A stretch of 64,000 nucleotides of DNA. Origin: CAWEFA01 sp963851385. GTDB lineage: Bacteria; Bacteroidota; Bacteroidia; Bacteroidales; DTGW01. Position numbers and translations under genes: made by a program. Of the stretch, positions 36,916-47,228 are shown piece by piece. The notes below the pieces were generated by a model that was not told the DNA's origin, searched no databases, and saw nothing but the letters and a program-made list of their open reading frames with translations. Every line of letters starts with the position of its first letter. The first letter of the stretch is position 1. Location: positions 1 through 64,000 of the forward strand of contig CAWKPE010000034.1 of the NCBI GenBank assembly GCA_963851385.1, read 5' to 3'.

Positions 36916-39900
36916 AATTTTTTAGTTTTATCAGGTAATTGAGTCTGATTAAGTAATATTGGGGTTTCACCGTAATCTTCAGTACAATCATAAAGTGCCG
37001 AAGGAGGATAAATACTTTTCAGGTTCATGAAAATTTTCAGGAAGTCATTAAGCAGTGCCGACCTGTTGTGTTCGGAAGCATTTAACCAATTACAATAGGT
37101 TTGGTCAACTTCCTGGTAATTTCCCACCCAGCAGATTTTTGCCAATAAATGAGCAGGTAATTCACTGTGAATGGTTTGTTCGGCAAATGCCCTGAAATTA
37201 AAATGCTGCATTGCTAATTCAGAATTCCCATCAAAGACAAAAGTCAGTTTATAAGAATAAGGATCTTCATTGCCGCAAAAATCACAGGTCGGTTCAACAC
37301 AAACTGGTAAAAGGATATCCGATTTTGATCTTGGCCTCAACAATAAATGTTCAACGATTAAAAATTTTTCATCTGCCAGATTGTTATTCGCAAATTCAAA
37401 TATTCTATCAATTTCAGTTTCGGCATCAACATGTGTTGCAAATACAGAATTGTTTATGAACAGGGCCGAATTCATAAATTCAATTTTGTATTCGTTATCT
37501 GCAATTTTCTCGACTTTAAAATTGTTTTTATCAATGATATTCTTTTTGACAATTGAAATATTAAGATTGATCTGATTTATCAGTTCATCCCTGTTTATAT
37601 TAATAATATTATCTTTCGATTCCAGGATGACATTATTTGAATCGTCAAATAATTGAAGTTTTGTGGAATAGGAATCGCCGTTATAGGCAATATTATATTC
37701 AAAATAATTCAATGAATTTTCCTGACCCAATAGAGCACTAATCCGCTGATGGATTCCGCTTAAATCCCTGCGCAGGCAAATATCCTGCTTTACCGTGTAA
37801 TCGAAACTTTGTGCTTTAAAAGCACTTTCCCATGGAAATTGCTTGAGAAAAGAAGTCTTTGTTTTTATCAGGTTTTCGAGTGCAATTTTCTTTTGTGTTT
37901 TGAAGGAATAGAGCAGAAGCGCATAATCACTGAAACTTTCGTTGAAGCGTGCAAGCAGGTGATCTAGGAATCTGTTCCGGCGATCCAGGAATTCTTTGTT
38001 GCTTTCGGTTATTTCCTGCAATTTGTCCTGATCGAATTTTTCTCCGTTTAGAGTCAAATAAAAATCGGTAAAGAGATCATTATAAAGATTATTCTTTATT
38101 TGTTCGTCAGATAAAAGAATTGGGAAATAAGTTTTATCTATAGTGTTATCGATCGAAAAAAGCTTTTTTAGGTTCGAGAGCTGACTCAGATAATTTACCA
38201 GCAGTTGTTCGAAAAAAGCCAGATACGCTTTTAGTTGTTTTGCCTGAGTTACACGTAAATCGCTTGCCGACGAAGGAAGCCCTTCATAACCGGTCCCGTA
38301 AACAATCGGGAGTGAATTCTGAATGGCATAATAGTCTTGCATCGGATAATAGCTACCAAGAGGAACATCAATATCCAAGTCATGGTCAATTAATTTTGAT
38401 GTCATGTTTTTTCCTCGCTCGACATACATGGTATCCATTAATTCTGAAATATCCGGCAGGAAAGGAAGTCCGTTTTTATAAACAAGAATTTTGGAACCTT
38501 CAAGATAAAACCGGGGTAAATGATTTGGTTTGACTTCAAGTTTCCATGTATCGGACTCAATCCTGTTGCCTTCTTCATCGTACCTTACCAATACGAAGTT
38601 CTTTATATTTATAACTTCCGTAAGATCCATAATCAGTTCGATAATGTCCGAAGAATAAATTGTTCTGTTTAAAACATTTTCTTCCAGATCGTCATCGTCA
38701 ATAAAACCATGATCCAGTTTAGGTCCTTCAAATATTTTATCAACTGTTGTTTTTTCAAGCATGGAGCTGAGTGAGTAGAAGATTATGGAAGGATTCAGGT
38801 ATTCTTCAATAAGAAGATAAACTTCGGAAAGAACTTTTTCAATATCGGCATCAGGCTTTATTTCCATGTCGGCACATATTCCGAATTCTTCAATTTCTAT
38901 GACATTTACATTGCAAAAATCTTCGCACAAATTTCTATGACTTTGCAAAGTTGCTGTTGCAGTTTCCACCGCGTTATCAATGGACTGTATTTTCAGCAGG
39001 TAATGCCAGGCTACACCGGATACAGTATTGTCCTGCAGAATGCTTAAAATAGTATTGAGCGTAAATTTTTGCCTGACTTCAGTGGTTAAAAAATTAAATT
39101 TGAAAGGAACATCTTTAAATTCTACTACCAGGTTTTTATTTAAGGTTGTATTTTCAAACGATATGTCAATGGTTGCATATAAATTGTTTTTCAGCGCCCC
39201 AATAAGCAGGCTTTCATCAATATTTTGTGAAGGATTCTTTTTATCTGAAATGTATTTTACGGTAACATTATTAATTTTACTGTCAGGATGCCTGAAATAT
39301 TTGAGGTTAGTTTCCTGGATCTCCAGCAGGTTAAATTCCTGTATTGAAGGAAATCTCACTTCAAGATACAAAGTATCATCCACTATTGGATCATGAATAC
39401 TAATTGAAACTTTTCCTGAATTTAAGTCGCCGTTTTGCTTATCTTCTTCCAATTCCAGAAGAACATTGTAAAGTCCCTTCAATGTAATTTCCTTTATTTT
39501 TTTTGAATAAGTAAGCTCGCTTTTTTTACAGTCTACATATATTCTTGGATAATTATCGCAGGTATTTAACGTAAGCCAGGCATTTCGCACTTCTTCCAGA
39601 TCAATAAGCAATTTCCTGTAATCGTTGATAGTCCAGGGTGCAGTTGTAAGAATTTCGCGGGCTGAAAACAAAGTTTGTACATCTGCATTGAAATTTTCCG
39701 GTTTTGCTTCCGCTATTAAATCTTTGACGTCATAAGAAGTGCGATAAGATAAATCGGTAATTGCATAGCACAATGCTTCCAGGAAAGTAATTCCGGGATC
39801 GTGAATATTGTAATCAGTCCACAATTTACTGCCGATTTTTTCAAGAAGCGCAATACTTTCTTCACGCAGGGCATAATAATCCTGGGCATGGGGCAATACA

Positions 39901-39947
39901 TTTTCTTTCGAAATAGTAATATGTTGTGAAGTGTCGGTATTATCCAT
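36912..39947 (-). CDS. Large eCIS baseplate protein (Afp12-like)
   Basis: 1,011 residues. The start (LREESIALLEKIGSKLWTDYNIHDPGITFLEALCYAITDLSYRT) is the classic opening of gp6/gpJ-type wedge proteins, where IHDPG-x-T-x-LE forms the first helix pair. A large beta-rich body follows and then a C-terminal block (LIVEHLLLRPRS, PVCVEPTCDFCGNEDPYSYKLTFVF), which contains a Cys cluster. In Afp and PVC, Afp11 and Afp12 together make the baseplate wedges. It starts 1 bp after the Afp11-like gene ends. No toxin-like region is seen. Confidence 0.85.
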   Translation of the reverse strand: MDNTDTSQHITISKENVLPHAQDYYALREESIALLEKIGSKLWTDYNIHDPGITFLEALCYAITDLSYRTSYDVKDLIAEAKPENFNADVQTLFSAREILTTAPWTINDYRKLLIDLEEVRNAWLTLNTCDNYPRIYVDCKKSELTYSKKIKEITLKGLYNVLLELEEDKQNGDLNSGKVSISIHDPIVDDTLYLEVRFPSIQEFNLLEIQETNLKYFRHPDSKINNVTVKYISDKKNPSQNIDESLLIGALKNNLYATIDISFENTTLNKNLVVEFKDVPFKFNFLTTEVRQKFTLNTILSILQDNTVSGVAWHYLLKIQSIDNAVETATATLQSHRNLCEDFCNVNVIEIEEFGICADMEIKPDADIEKVLSEVYLLIEEYLNPSIIFYSLSSMLEKTTVDKIFEGPKLDHGFIDDDDLEENVLNRTIYSSDIIELIMDLTEVINIKNFVLVRYDEEGNRIESDTWKLEVKPNHLPRFYLEGSKILVYKNGLPFLPDISELMDTMYVERGKNMTSKLIDHDLDIDVPLGSYYPMQDYYAIQNSLPIVYGTGYEGLPSSASDLRVTQAKQLKAYLAFFEQLLVNYLSQLSNLKKLFSIDNTIDKTYFPILLSDEQIKNNLYNDLFTDFYLTLNGEKFDQDKLQEITESNKEFLDRRNRFLDHLLARFNESFSDYALLLYSFKTQKKIALENLIKTKTSFLKQFPWESAFKAQSFDYTVKQDICLRRDLSGIHQRISALLGQENSLNYFEYNIAYNGDSYSTKLQLFDDSNNVILESKDNIININRDELINQINLNISIVKKNIIDKNNFKVEKIADNEYKIEFMNSALFINNSVFATHVDAETEIDRIFEFANNNLADEKFLIVEHLLLRPRSKSDILLPVCVEPTCDFCGNEDPYSYKLTFVFDGNSELAMQHFNFRAFAEQTIHSELPAHLLAKICWVGNYQEVDQTYCNWLNASEHNRSALLNDFLKIFMNLKSIYPPSALYDCTEDYGETPILLNQTQLPDKTKKL

Positions 39948-39948
39948 T

Positions 39949-42900
39949 TTAACTTACGCTTGAAATAGTTATTTTATGTTTTGAAACGGGTGAACTCACG
40001 AGTATTGAAGCTGATGTTGAAGCAGAAATTTCTTCAGTTCCCTCACTTTCCGGTGATCCATCCGTTTTTATTAAAAACATTTTAAGATCCAGGACAAAAT
40101 CAATATAACTTCTGTCTTCAAGAAAATCAATAATACTGCTTTTGGTAATTTTTCCTCCGAAATAAATTTCGGCATTCACATTATTTGCCCACGGAGTTAA
40201 ATATTCAACCAGTTCTTCTTTGAGCAAATTGCTGTAATAGGAATCATTTCCGGCTGCTGATTTTACAAGTACCACTTCTGTTTCGATCCTCACCTCTTCA
40301 AACATAGGATTTTCAACATGAAGGGTCATATTCCCGTTTGACAGACTGAGGAGAAATTCTTTAATTTCTAGGAGTTTGCTGCAACTTGTATAGGGCCGTA
40401 ACGGATTGATTGCATTTTTTAATTGCAGATCGGGAATTGAAATTACGGTTACATGACCCGCTGCCTCTTCGTTAAAATACACAGTGTTTGGTTCCTGGTA
40501 TTCCAGCCAGGTGTGGTTTAAACATTTTACTTTGTATATGTCAGGAAAGGCTTCAAGCACCAGTTCTTCAAAATCGCGCATGGTAATTGCCCTGTTTTTG
40601 TGCCGCAGACGTTCACTTACACGGGTATAAAAACTTTTTGAATCTTCTTTATATCTGCCGCCAAATGAAGTATAAGGCTGACTAATTGATTTAATATTTT
40701 CGTCAGGGGTAATGAGTTTTGTAATCGTGCTTGCAGCTAACGGTATCAGTAAAAAGTCATCAGCGTTATTATTATCTTCAAAGGTTGCCTGAAGTGCCTG
40801 CGTTTTGAGATCAATAAACCTGCAAACTTCGTCAGGCATTTCTTTTATTCCTGCTTTTAACCAGTAGCATCCTCCGGGCAACAGACTATTATCATCGGTT
40901 GCATCTTCTGCAAACGGGAAACTGATAATACCGGTGTTGATGAGCTGGTTTGTGTCATCTATAATATCGTTTTTGTCAAAGTCTATCCATTTGTTATTGC
41001 TCAAATAACTCCAGAATACATGCTCGTCAGGTTTTGCAGAAAGCGGATTGGTAGAACCATCCAGCATTTTGAATAAAACCGAAACTTTCTGACCTGGCAG
41101 AACATCTTGTATCCCAAGATAAAATTCAGAAATATTATGTACAAGGGCATTATTTTCTGTATGCTGAAATTGTGGCATCAGTTTCGACGGAGTTGCCGCA
41201 GTAACATCATTTTCGATAATATGATTTCCAAAAGGATATAAATGAATGAAATTTATTGAAGAATCGCTTGAAGAAGTTTCAGCTTCATAAGTAAGATAAA
41301 CAGATTGAATTTTAGGAATGTATGGCTGAACAGGCGGAGGATTTTTTACAGTATCTGTAATAGTTTTGTTAGCTACGCCAATCATATAGAGCTGGAGTGC
41401 AAAAATATATTGGTCATATTGAAAATCTGCATTCAGTTGCAATTTCAGAAATCCTCTCTGACTTGAAATCCCGTATGGATTATAATCATCATTATAATCT
41501 ACGATGGCGTTATCGTCAATTACCACCAATGAAGAAGGCAAATGGACATCAGGATACATAACGTAATTTGCTCCCCAGAAAAGCTCAAGTTCACCCGGAT
41601 TTGCTTTTCCTGATTTCATGCGTTCTGAATTTAGCAAACTTATAAAGTCTCCATCAGTCCACACTCCGTCTTCAAGAAATTTCATCTGGGCAGTAGGGAA
41701 AAAAATATCAACTGTATTATAATCCATATTCCTGATGTCTGGAACAATATCGGCCCAGGAAACAAACAGTCTGATTTTTGCTCCTTTTTTGCAGAATACT
41801 TCCTGGTTGCCGATGACAACTCCGGCACCTTTTTTAGGATTTTGTCCGAAAGGAAGAAAAGGTTTGGAAGGATCAACAACTCCGATATCATTTGAGATGA
41901 TTAGTTCTTTGATCCCGGTTGGATTTGTCGATGTGTTTGTACCGGATGCGCTGTGAACACCACATTCTACTTTAATGGAAATAGTATCAATCTGAACATC
42001 TTTTAAATCGTTGTACTGATCATTTCCTGCAGTATTACTCAAAATAAATTTTATTACAGGCGTGTCAATATTATTGTAGTTTTCCTGGTGGATTTTTTCG
42101 TTATAAGATGTAATTGCAGGATCGCCCGGCTGAACATTAACGGTTATAGTTGCTTTACCAGACGACTTTGCGTTTATTGAAAATGAATTATTTTCCACCC
42201 ATTTTTTTTCTCCCGTAATAAAGCAGGTAAATATTTTTTCCGAAAGTTGATTAAGATTTTGTCCACCGAGTGTTATTGTAATAATTCTGTCTCCTTCTTT
42301 TAAAAATAAATAATGCGAAGCAAATGCAAAACCAATTTTGGCTTCGGGCATATTAATAACTGTAAGGCTGCCATCGGTATATTCTTTGTTTACAAATGGG
42401 TGCCAGTCTTTAGAATCGCTGGTTAGCTTAGCCCCATTTCCATCTGCTGATGCTGCATAAGGAGATGCATACAAAAGTCCTTCCTGGGAAACCGAATTTA
42501 TTATGTCAGTGGAAATTGCCCTGTAAAATGACATGAGTTCTGCAATACTTGCGTGGTTAAGAACCACGTCTTCATCGCTGGAGTATATTACGTCATTTTT
42601 TTGGCTGTCCTTACCGGCATTGAAAGTTGTTCCTTTTTCAACAAGATATTCATCAACTCCTTTTGCAAGTTCTAAGATCAGATACACGTGATTGGGTTCG
42701 CTCGCTTTCAAGTCGAGATGCAGCACATCTTTATAATAAAAATCGAGATGCCTCCCGGTAAAAAGATTTAAATCATTTTGAGCATAACGGAATAAATTAA
42801 GGAAAACCAGGTATAATGTATAATGAGGCTCATGATCATCTTGTTCGTTTACGGATTCCAGTAAGTAATCTTTTGCATTGGTCACTATTTTTGAATAAAC

Positions 42901-43740
42901 TGAAAAATATTCCCAGAAAATTGAAACAAAAAGATTATGGCTGGTAACATGTTTTAAAATACCCCATACATCAGAAATAGTGACTTTATTGCTAGGGAAA
43001 TTAAAGATGGAATTATCCTCAGTAATATAATTTGTATAATAATCGTCAAAATCGGATGGCGTTGCTCCAGTATTATAAATCCATTTTTCATCAAGGTTTG
43101 TCCTGATAATATCTATTATTTCTGATAATTTGATTTGCTTGTATGCAAGTATCACCCAGTCGTCAACAACATCGTCTTCTATTAATGCAGGTTCAAAATT
43201 TGTGACTTCAGCTTGCTGATAATACAATGCGGCTGATTTATAATATTCCAGTAATCGATTTAACGGACCTGAAAGCTTTGTTATGATAAGGTTTCCAATT
43301 ACAGTTTTTAGGTCAGTAGAATCAGGCAGAATTGTATAGAAATAATTAATCCTGTACGTAAGCGTAAACAATGCGCTGAATAATAAGCCGAATTTTTTGC
43401 GTAGTTCAGAAGTGTCACTTTCAAATTCGCCGGATTGAATATCATTGATCAGTGAACGAATCGAGTCTTTGAAATCGTCAACATCCTGGGTTGCAATCAG
43501 TGCCAATAATGCAGCAGTATCCGAATCGAAAAATGGTTGCCAGTCGTCCTCGCTTGATGGCGTTGTATTGGTATTGTAATATTTTATATGAGTTGCCAGA
43601 TCGCGTGCATATACAAGTAAGTTCTCAATTTGCTTTTCATCGGGAAGTATAAAATTTTCACTAAGAGCATCAGGAAATCGCTGGCTCTGACTGGTTCCAT
43701 TGCGTATTAAAGGGTTTTTATATTTTGTGCAATTTGCCAT
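39949..43740 (-). CDS. Baseplate J/gp6-like wedge protein (Afp11-like)
   Basis: 1,263 residues. The C-terminal part shows the baseplate-J pattern: FYTRVSERLRHKNRAITMRDFEELVLEAFPDIYKVKCLNH, then HVTVISIPDL, SKLLEIKEFLLSLS and IYFGGKITKSSIIDFLEDRSYIDFVLDLKMF. The N-terminal 400 residues are helical and the middle is a set of beta insertions. This protein forms the wedge ring that connects spike, sheath and tail-fibre elements. It is 11 bp after gp25 and 1 bp before the Afp12-like gene, so stoichiometry is probably set by one transcript. Confidence 0.9.
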   Translation of the reverse strand: MANCTKYKNPLIRNGTSQSQRFPDALSENFILPDEKQIENLLVYARDLATHIKYYNTNTTPSSEDDWQPFFDSDTAALLALIATQDVDDFKDSIRSLINDIQSGEFESDTSELRKKFGLLFSALFTLTYRINYFYTILPDSTDLKTVIGNLIITKLSGPLNRLLEYYKSAALYYQQAEVTNFEPALIEDDVVDDWVILAYKQIKLSEIIDIIRTNLDEKWIYNTGATPSDFDDYYTNYITEDNSIFNFPSNKVTISDVWGILKHVTSHNLFVSIFWEYFSVYSKIVTNAKDYLLESVNEQDDHEPHYTLYLVFLNLFRYAQNDLNLFTGRHLDFYYKDVLHLDLKASEPNHVYLILELAKGVDEYLVEKGTTFNAGKDSQKNDVIYSSDEDVVLNHASIAELMSFYRAISTDIINSVSQEGLLYASPYAASADGNGAKLTSDSKDWHPFVNKEYTDGSLTVINMPEAKIGFAFASHYLFLKEGDRIITITLGGQNLNQLSEKIFTCFITGEKKWVENNSFSINAKSSGKATITVNVQPGDPAITSYNEKIHQENYNNIDTPVIKFILSNTAGNDQYNDLKDVQIDTISIKVECGVHSASGTNTSTNPTGIKELIISNDIGVVDPSKPFLPFGQNPKKGAGVVIGNQEVFCKKGAKIRLFVSWADIVPDIRNMDYNTVDIFFPTAQMKFLEDGVWTDGDFISLLNSERMKSGKANPGELELFWGANYVMYPDVHLPSSLVVIDDNAIVDYNDDYNPYGISSQRGFLKLQLNADFQYDQYIFALQLYMIGVANKTITDTVKNPPPVQPYIPKIQSVYLTYEAETSSSDSSINFIHLYPFGNHIIENDVTAATPSKLMPQFQHTENNALVHNISEFYLGIQDVLPGQKVSVLFKMLDGSTNPLSAKPDEHVFWSYLSNNKWIDFDKNDIIDDTNQLINTGIISFPFAEDATDDNSLLPGGCYWLKAGIKEMPDEVCRFIDLKTQALQATFEDNNNADDFLLIPLAASTITKLITPDENIKSISQPYTSFGGRYKEDSKSFYTRVSERLRHKNRAITMRDFEELVLEAFPDIYKVKCLNHTWLEYQEPNTVYFNEEAAGHVTVISIPDLQLKNAINPLRPYTSCSKLLEIKEFLLSLSNGNMTLHVENPMFEEVRIETEVVLVKSAAGNDSYYSNLLKEELVEYLTPWANNVNAEIYFGGKITKSSIIDFLEDRSYIDFVLDLKMFLIKTDGSPESEGTEEISASTSASILVSSPVSKHKITISSVS

Positions 43741-43751
43741 ATTTATTTCTT

Positions 43752-44186
43752 CTATTTCATCGGTGTTTGTATTTCTGTTCCTTCTTCCCGCCAGAAAGGA
43801 AATACATAATTGTAACGGCTGTTGGTCGCACTTATAATGTATTCGATTTCCACCAGTATTAAGCCGGATAATATATCCGTTGTATCAATATTAATATTCT
43901 GCAATTCAATACGTGCTTCATAAAAAAGGATTGCTTTCTCTATTTTATTTTTTATAAATGTTATGGTAGAAGTATCAAGCACCTCAAAAACCATATCATC
44001 GAGGTTGCAGCCATAGCTCATGTTCATATTACGTTCTCCGACGATAGTAGAAAGTAAAATATATAAGCTGTTATTTATATCTTCTGCATCTTCAGTCATC
44101 ATGACCGATTTGTTGACGCGATCAAAATAGGGAGGGAAGCTCCATCCGCGACCTATAAAATTCCTGTCATTGTTTGTTGTGTCCAT
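43752..44186 (-). CDS. GPW/gp25 family baseplate protein (Afp9-like)
   Basis: 144 residues. GRGWSFPPYFDRVNKSVMMTEDAEDINNSLYILLSTIVGERNMNMSYGC is the gp25 lysozyme-like wedge fold, with the ERxMxxxYG motif typical of T6SS TssE, phage gpW/gp25 and Afp9. These proteins sit at the inner baseplate and seed sheath polymerisation through a handshake with the sheath. It follows PAAR by 2 bp. Length is normal. Confidence 0.92.
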   Translation of the reverse strand: MDTTNNDRNFIGRGWSFPPYFDRVNKSVMMTEDAEDINNSLYILLSTIVGERNMNMSYGCNLDDMVFEVLDTSTITFIKNKIEKAILFYEARIELQNINIDTTDILSGLILVEIEYIISATNSRYNYVFPFWREEGTEIQTPMK

Positions 44187-44188
44187 AA

Positions 44189-44482
44189 TTAACCTCCAAT
44201 GTTTACAGTCGGACAGCCTAAAATAATGCTGCCGCCATGAGCTGTCATATCACCCATTCGGGCTGCAGGTTTGCCGCCAATCATCACGGTTGCCGAACCT
44301 TTTACTATTGAATCCGGCGGTCCGGTGCAGGTGCACATATCACCTACAGTAGCTGCAGGCATACCACCGATCAGTACCGTAGGTGTTCCCGGCGGCAAAA
44401 TTGGTCCACCTACATGTGGTACGGGTCCGGGCTGAACCATCGGGCATATATGCATATCTCCAACTCTTGCTGCAAAAGGCAT
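44189..44482 (-). CDS. PAAR-repeat spike tip protein (Afp10-like)
   Basis: 97 residues: AARVGDMHICPM, GGPILPPGTPTVLIGGMPAATVGDMCTCTG, VMIGGKPAARMGDMTAHGG, the repeated PAAR theme with His/Cys positions for a zinc ion at the tip. It caps the VgrG-like needle and sharpens it; with no C-terminal extension it is unlikely to be a toxin itself. The gene is separated from the spike gene by 144 bp that contain an unusual palindrome, unlike the tight spacing elsewhere in the operon. Confidence 0.95.
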   Translation of the reverse strand: MPFAARVGDMHICPMVQPGPVPHVGGPILPPGTPTVLIGGMPAATVGDMCTCTGPPDSIVKGSATVMIGGKPAARMGDMTAHGGSIILGCPTVNIGG

Positions 44483-44524
44483 AATTTTTTAGTTTATTCG
44501 AATTCGTTTTATCTCAATCTCTTT

Positions 44525-44595
44525 ACTCACCCTCTCTTTTCGCCACTCTAAGTTTTAGAGAGGGGGATGTCGGCAATTGACGACAGGGGGTGAGT
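44525..44595. repeat. Palindromic repeat inserted between spike and PAAR genes
   Basis: Outer arms actcaccc and gggtgagt enclose inner arms ctctct and agagag, with spacers gccactctaagtttt and gatgtcggcaattgacga. The pattern is a Bacteroidota-type short interspersed palindrome. It is the only sizeable non-coding insert inside the eCIS core and could attenuate or stabilise the transcript. Confidence 0.6.
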
Positions 44596-44626
44596 AATTA
44601 TCAATTTAAGTTAGAATTCACTTTAT

Positions 44627-46376
44627 TTAATTTATATTTACCATTGCTCCTTTAAGGATTGTAACGCCACCTGATTTATATTCGGCTCCGGCGTCACCAT
44701 TTACCTGCATCTGAGCACTTGCTTTAACTTCGGCATTCACACTTTCAATTTTAAGTGCGTTCGCCGCTTTGATGGTAATATCTTTAACGCTCTCAATTTT
44801 AATTCCCGAATCATTCATGGTTATTTTGTTCCCGTTTTGATCTGTTAAGGATATTCCTTTGTCATCTTCGGAGATAACAACTTTATTTCCGGCAGGTGTT
44901 TCGATATTGATAATTTTCTTATCGTCATCGAACATCCACTTCATTTTCTCGCGGGAAACATAACCTTTAATATTGTTCGAATCCTGGGCTGTTGTATGTG
45001 CGGGAAGTTTGCTGCTGTTCAGCATTCCAAGAACAACTGCCTGCCTGGGATCATTTTCGATATATCCCACAACGACTTCATCATTTATCTCAGGACGGAA
45101 AAAGAAACCACGTTGGTTTCCAGCATCCAGTGAAGCGACACGACACCAAATACCATCATCACTCTTGTGGATAACAGGAATGCGTACCATAATCCTATCC
45201 TCACCGTCCGGGTCACTTTCAAGCTTGGTAACGATTCCGGTTTGAAGGCCACATATTGAAGGTAGCATTGCTCCGGCAAGAGGTTGCTGAACATGATACG
45301 TTTCGGCAAACCATTCAGGGTTCGTACCGAATTGGATATTTAGTGTCCAGTTACCATTTTCAATCTGGTGGCGAATTGCGGTGACATAAAGTTTACCCGT
45401 AAACCGGTCACCAAGACCATTGAGTTGAATTATATTTCCTGGTTTCAGATTTGCATATCCTTCAACTCTGACCCTGCCTCTTATTTTAGCAAGTCGATTT
45501 TTTTGAAGACGTGCATTTGCCCATTGTTTTAGTTCAGGTTCTAAAATTTTACCACTGTGAATTATTTGCATAGAATCCGGTGAAGAAACAACTTTTAATT
45601 GATCAGTAGATAAATTTCCGGCTGCAGGCACTGTTGGTTCGGCAGCTTCAATGTTCTCAAATAAATTTTGATCCGAATAATTCCATGCAGAAGCTTTAAC
45701 TCCGGGCAATTGCAAACGTGCATCAATTTCAGCATCCAGATCAAGTACTGTTGATCCGTATTGAACAGTTAATTCCGGTGTTTGACTCACATCCGGTTTT
45801 TTGACTGATATCAAACCGTCATCAATGATTATCATTTTTCCATTCACATCAGCTCTGCAAAGCATAAAATCCCAGTCGGTGCAATTATACTGAACAATTT
45901 CTTTGTGTGTGACATCCGTTGTTTCGATATCTTTATCAAAGCCATAGTTATTAATCAATTCTTCAAAAATATCGCTGTCTTTTACATTTTTAAAATATTT
46001 GCTTTTTGGAGCAATTGTCATTGTACAGGCTTTATCACGGCACTCTACAACCAAAACCGAATTGTTGTTTTTGATTTTAATGTTTTGTTTTACCACAACG
46101 CCTTTGAAAATTGTATCCTCATCATTTTGCCAGCCGGCTTTAATTTCAATTTTCTTTCCGGGTTCGAAGTCATCTGCACTGCTTATTTCAAAAGTTTCAG
46201 TTGCAGCATCACCATCAACCAGAATGATTGTTGCAGACGGAATCCGGTTTATTTCTTTGTTTGCAATAATGCTTATAATATGATATGTTTGAGAAATGGC
46301 ATTACCGTCACTTAAAATCGTGAAAGTGCAAACCGATTTTGGCTGGCTGGATGGTACTGACTCTTTCGTTGCTCAT
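44627..46376 (-). CDS. VgrG-like spike protein (Afp8-like), frameshifted near start
   Basis: The continuous part (to 46096) is 489 residues; the N-terminal part continues in another frame up to the ATG at 46376 (MSNERVSTIQPAKIG, break near 46326-46332, then FTILSDGNAISQTYHII, PSATIILVDGDAA, FEPGKKIEIKAGW). Dropping one base gives 582 residues. Domains: gp27-like barrels (about 1-330), the OB domain (GIVTKLESDPDGEDRIMVRIPV, GFFFRPEINDEVVVGYIENDPRQ), and a C-terminal beta-helix needle of short repeats (NKVVISEDDKG, GNKITMNDSG). The ATG overlaps the LysM stop (ATGA). It forms the puncturing spike between baseplate and PAAR. Confidence 0.85.
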
Positions 46377-47060
46377 TCCGTTGTTTTATTAAATGGAGGA
46401 AAATTAATTTCAGTGCCTTCCTGAATATTCCTGAAATTAGTTATCTGGTTTGCTGCTGCAACTTGGATATAGTATTTAGGATCACCATAAATTATGTTAC
46501 ACAACCATGGGCAAAGACTCGCCTTTTTTGATCATGCGTTTATAGGTCAAATCTGCCGATTGTTTGCGTTCTCTGGCAGTGCGTTCCTGTTCTTCGTCAC
46601 TTTTTTTGACTGTAAGTTTAACAGTTGCACGGATTGGTGATCCATCCGGATCGAATAGTTTGCAAGTAATTGTCATGTTGGTCACGCGACCTTTGAAATC
46701 GAATGTTCCCCAGATTATATGAACATGACGAGGCTCGTGGACTTTTCCATCCATTTTAAACATTAGATCCTGAAGGTTTTTTAGCTTGTCTGAAATATCA
46801 TCACTTGGCTTTCCATCAATAATTCCTGTATTGTCAAGCAGGAATTCAAATGTAAATTCATCAGGGAGCTTAAGTGAAAATTTCTGTTGTTTGCCACTGG
46901 TTCCCTGTCCTTGTCCGCCTTTGGTTTCAGTTTTTAAATCTAAAACATAACTTTCAGGATTAACCATAGCATTAAAATCTCCGACATAATCTTTATCTTC
47001 CATGCCGGCAGAATTATATGCCATTATTCTCATTTTTTTTATTTCACCTCTGTTTGCCAC
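46373..47060 (-). CDS. LysM-domain tube-baseplate adaptor (Afp7-like), frameshifted
   Basis: The frame from the GTG at 47060 reads 187 residues and stops at 46497 within a LysM motif (KGESLPMVV). The other frame continues the motif directly (NIIYGDPKYYIQVAAANQI, FRNIQEGTEINFPPFNKTTE) to TGA at 46373. Removing one G near 46500 gives 228 residues. The N-terminal domain (MRIMAYNSAGMEDKDYVGDFNAMVNPESY) is the gp53/Afp7 beta fold that joins spike and first tube ring. GTG starts inside the TAG of the DUF5908 gene (TAGTG), and the corrected stop overlaps the spike ATG. LysM here binds protein or glycan inside the particle, not necessarily peptidoglycan. Confidence 0.85.
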
Positions 47061-47221
47061 TAACGTTCTTTTTTATCATTTAAAATTTTGATAATATGTT
47101 CTGTACAATCATCCACAAGGTTTTCATGAACAGCATCCTGGGAAATCTGCGATGTATTTTCCCGTTTTCCCGGATTATTTACAGAAACACTAATATTTAA
47201 TTCCGCAATTTGAATCGGCAT
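47060..47221 (-). CDS. DUF5908 family small eCIS protein
   Basis: 53 residues starting MPIQIAELNISVSVN, the constant opening of DUF5908 proteins, then a Lys/Asp-rich helix ending in KILNDKKER. The open frame extends 14 codons further upstream to 47263 but that would overlap the tube gene, whose stop is at 47229; the start at 47221 is chosen because MPI begins all remembered members. The function is unknown; these genes are found in eCIS operons between tube and LysM genes, so an assembly or adaptor role is possible. Confidence 0.75.
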   Translation of the reverse strand: MPIQIAELNISVSVNNPGKRENTSQISQDAVHENLVDDCTEHIIKILNDKKER

Positions 47222-47228
47222 AGCAATC

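Noticed and set aside
45905..46315. Plus-strand 136-residue open frame opposite the spike gene
   Set aside because: Its antisense strand reads as the N-terminal part of the spike protein in a normal frame; the frame has no motif and no upstream signals.
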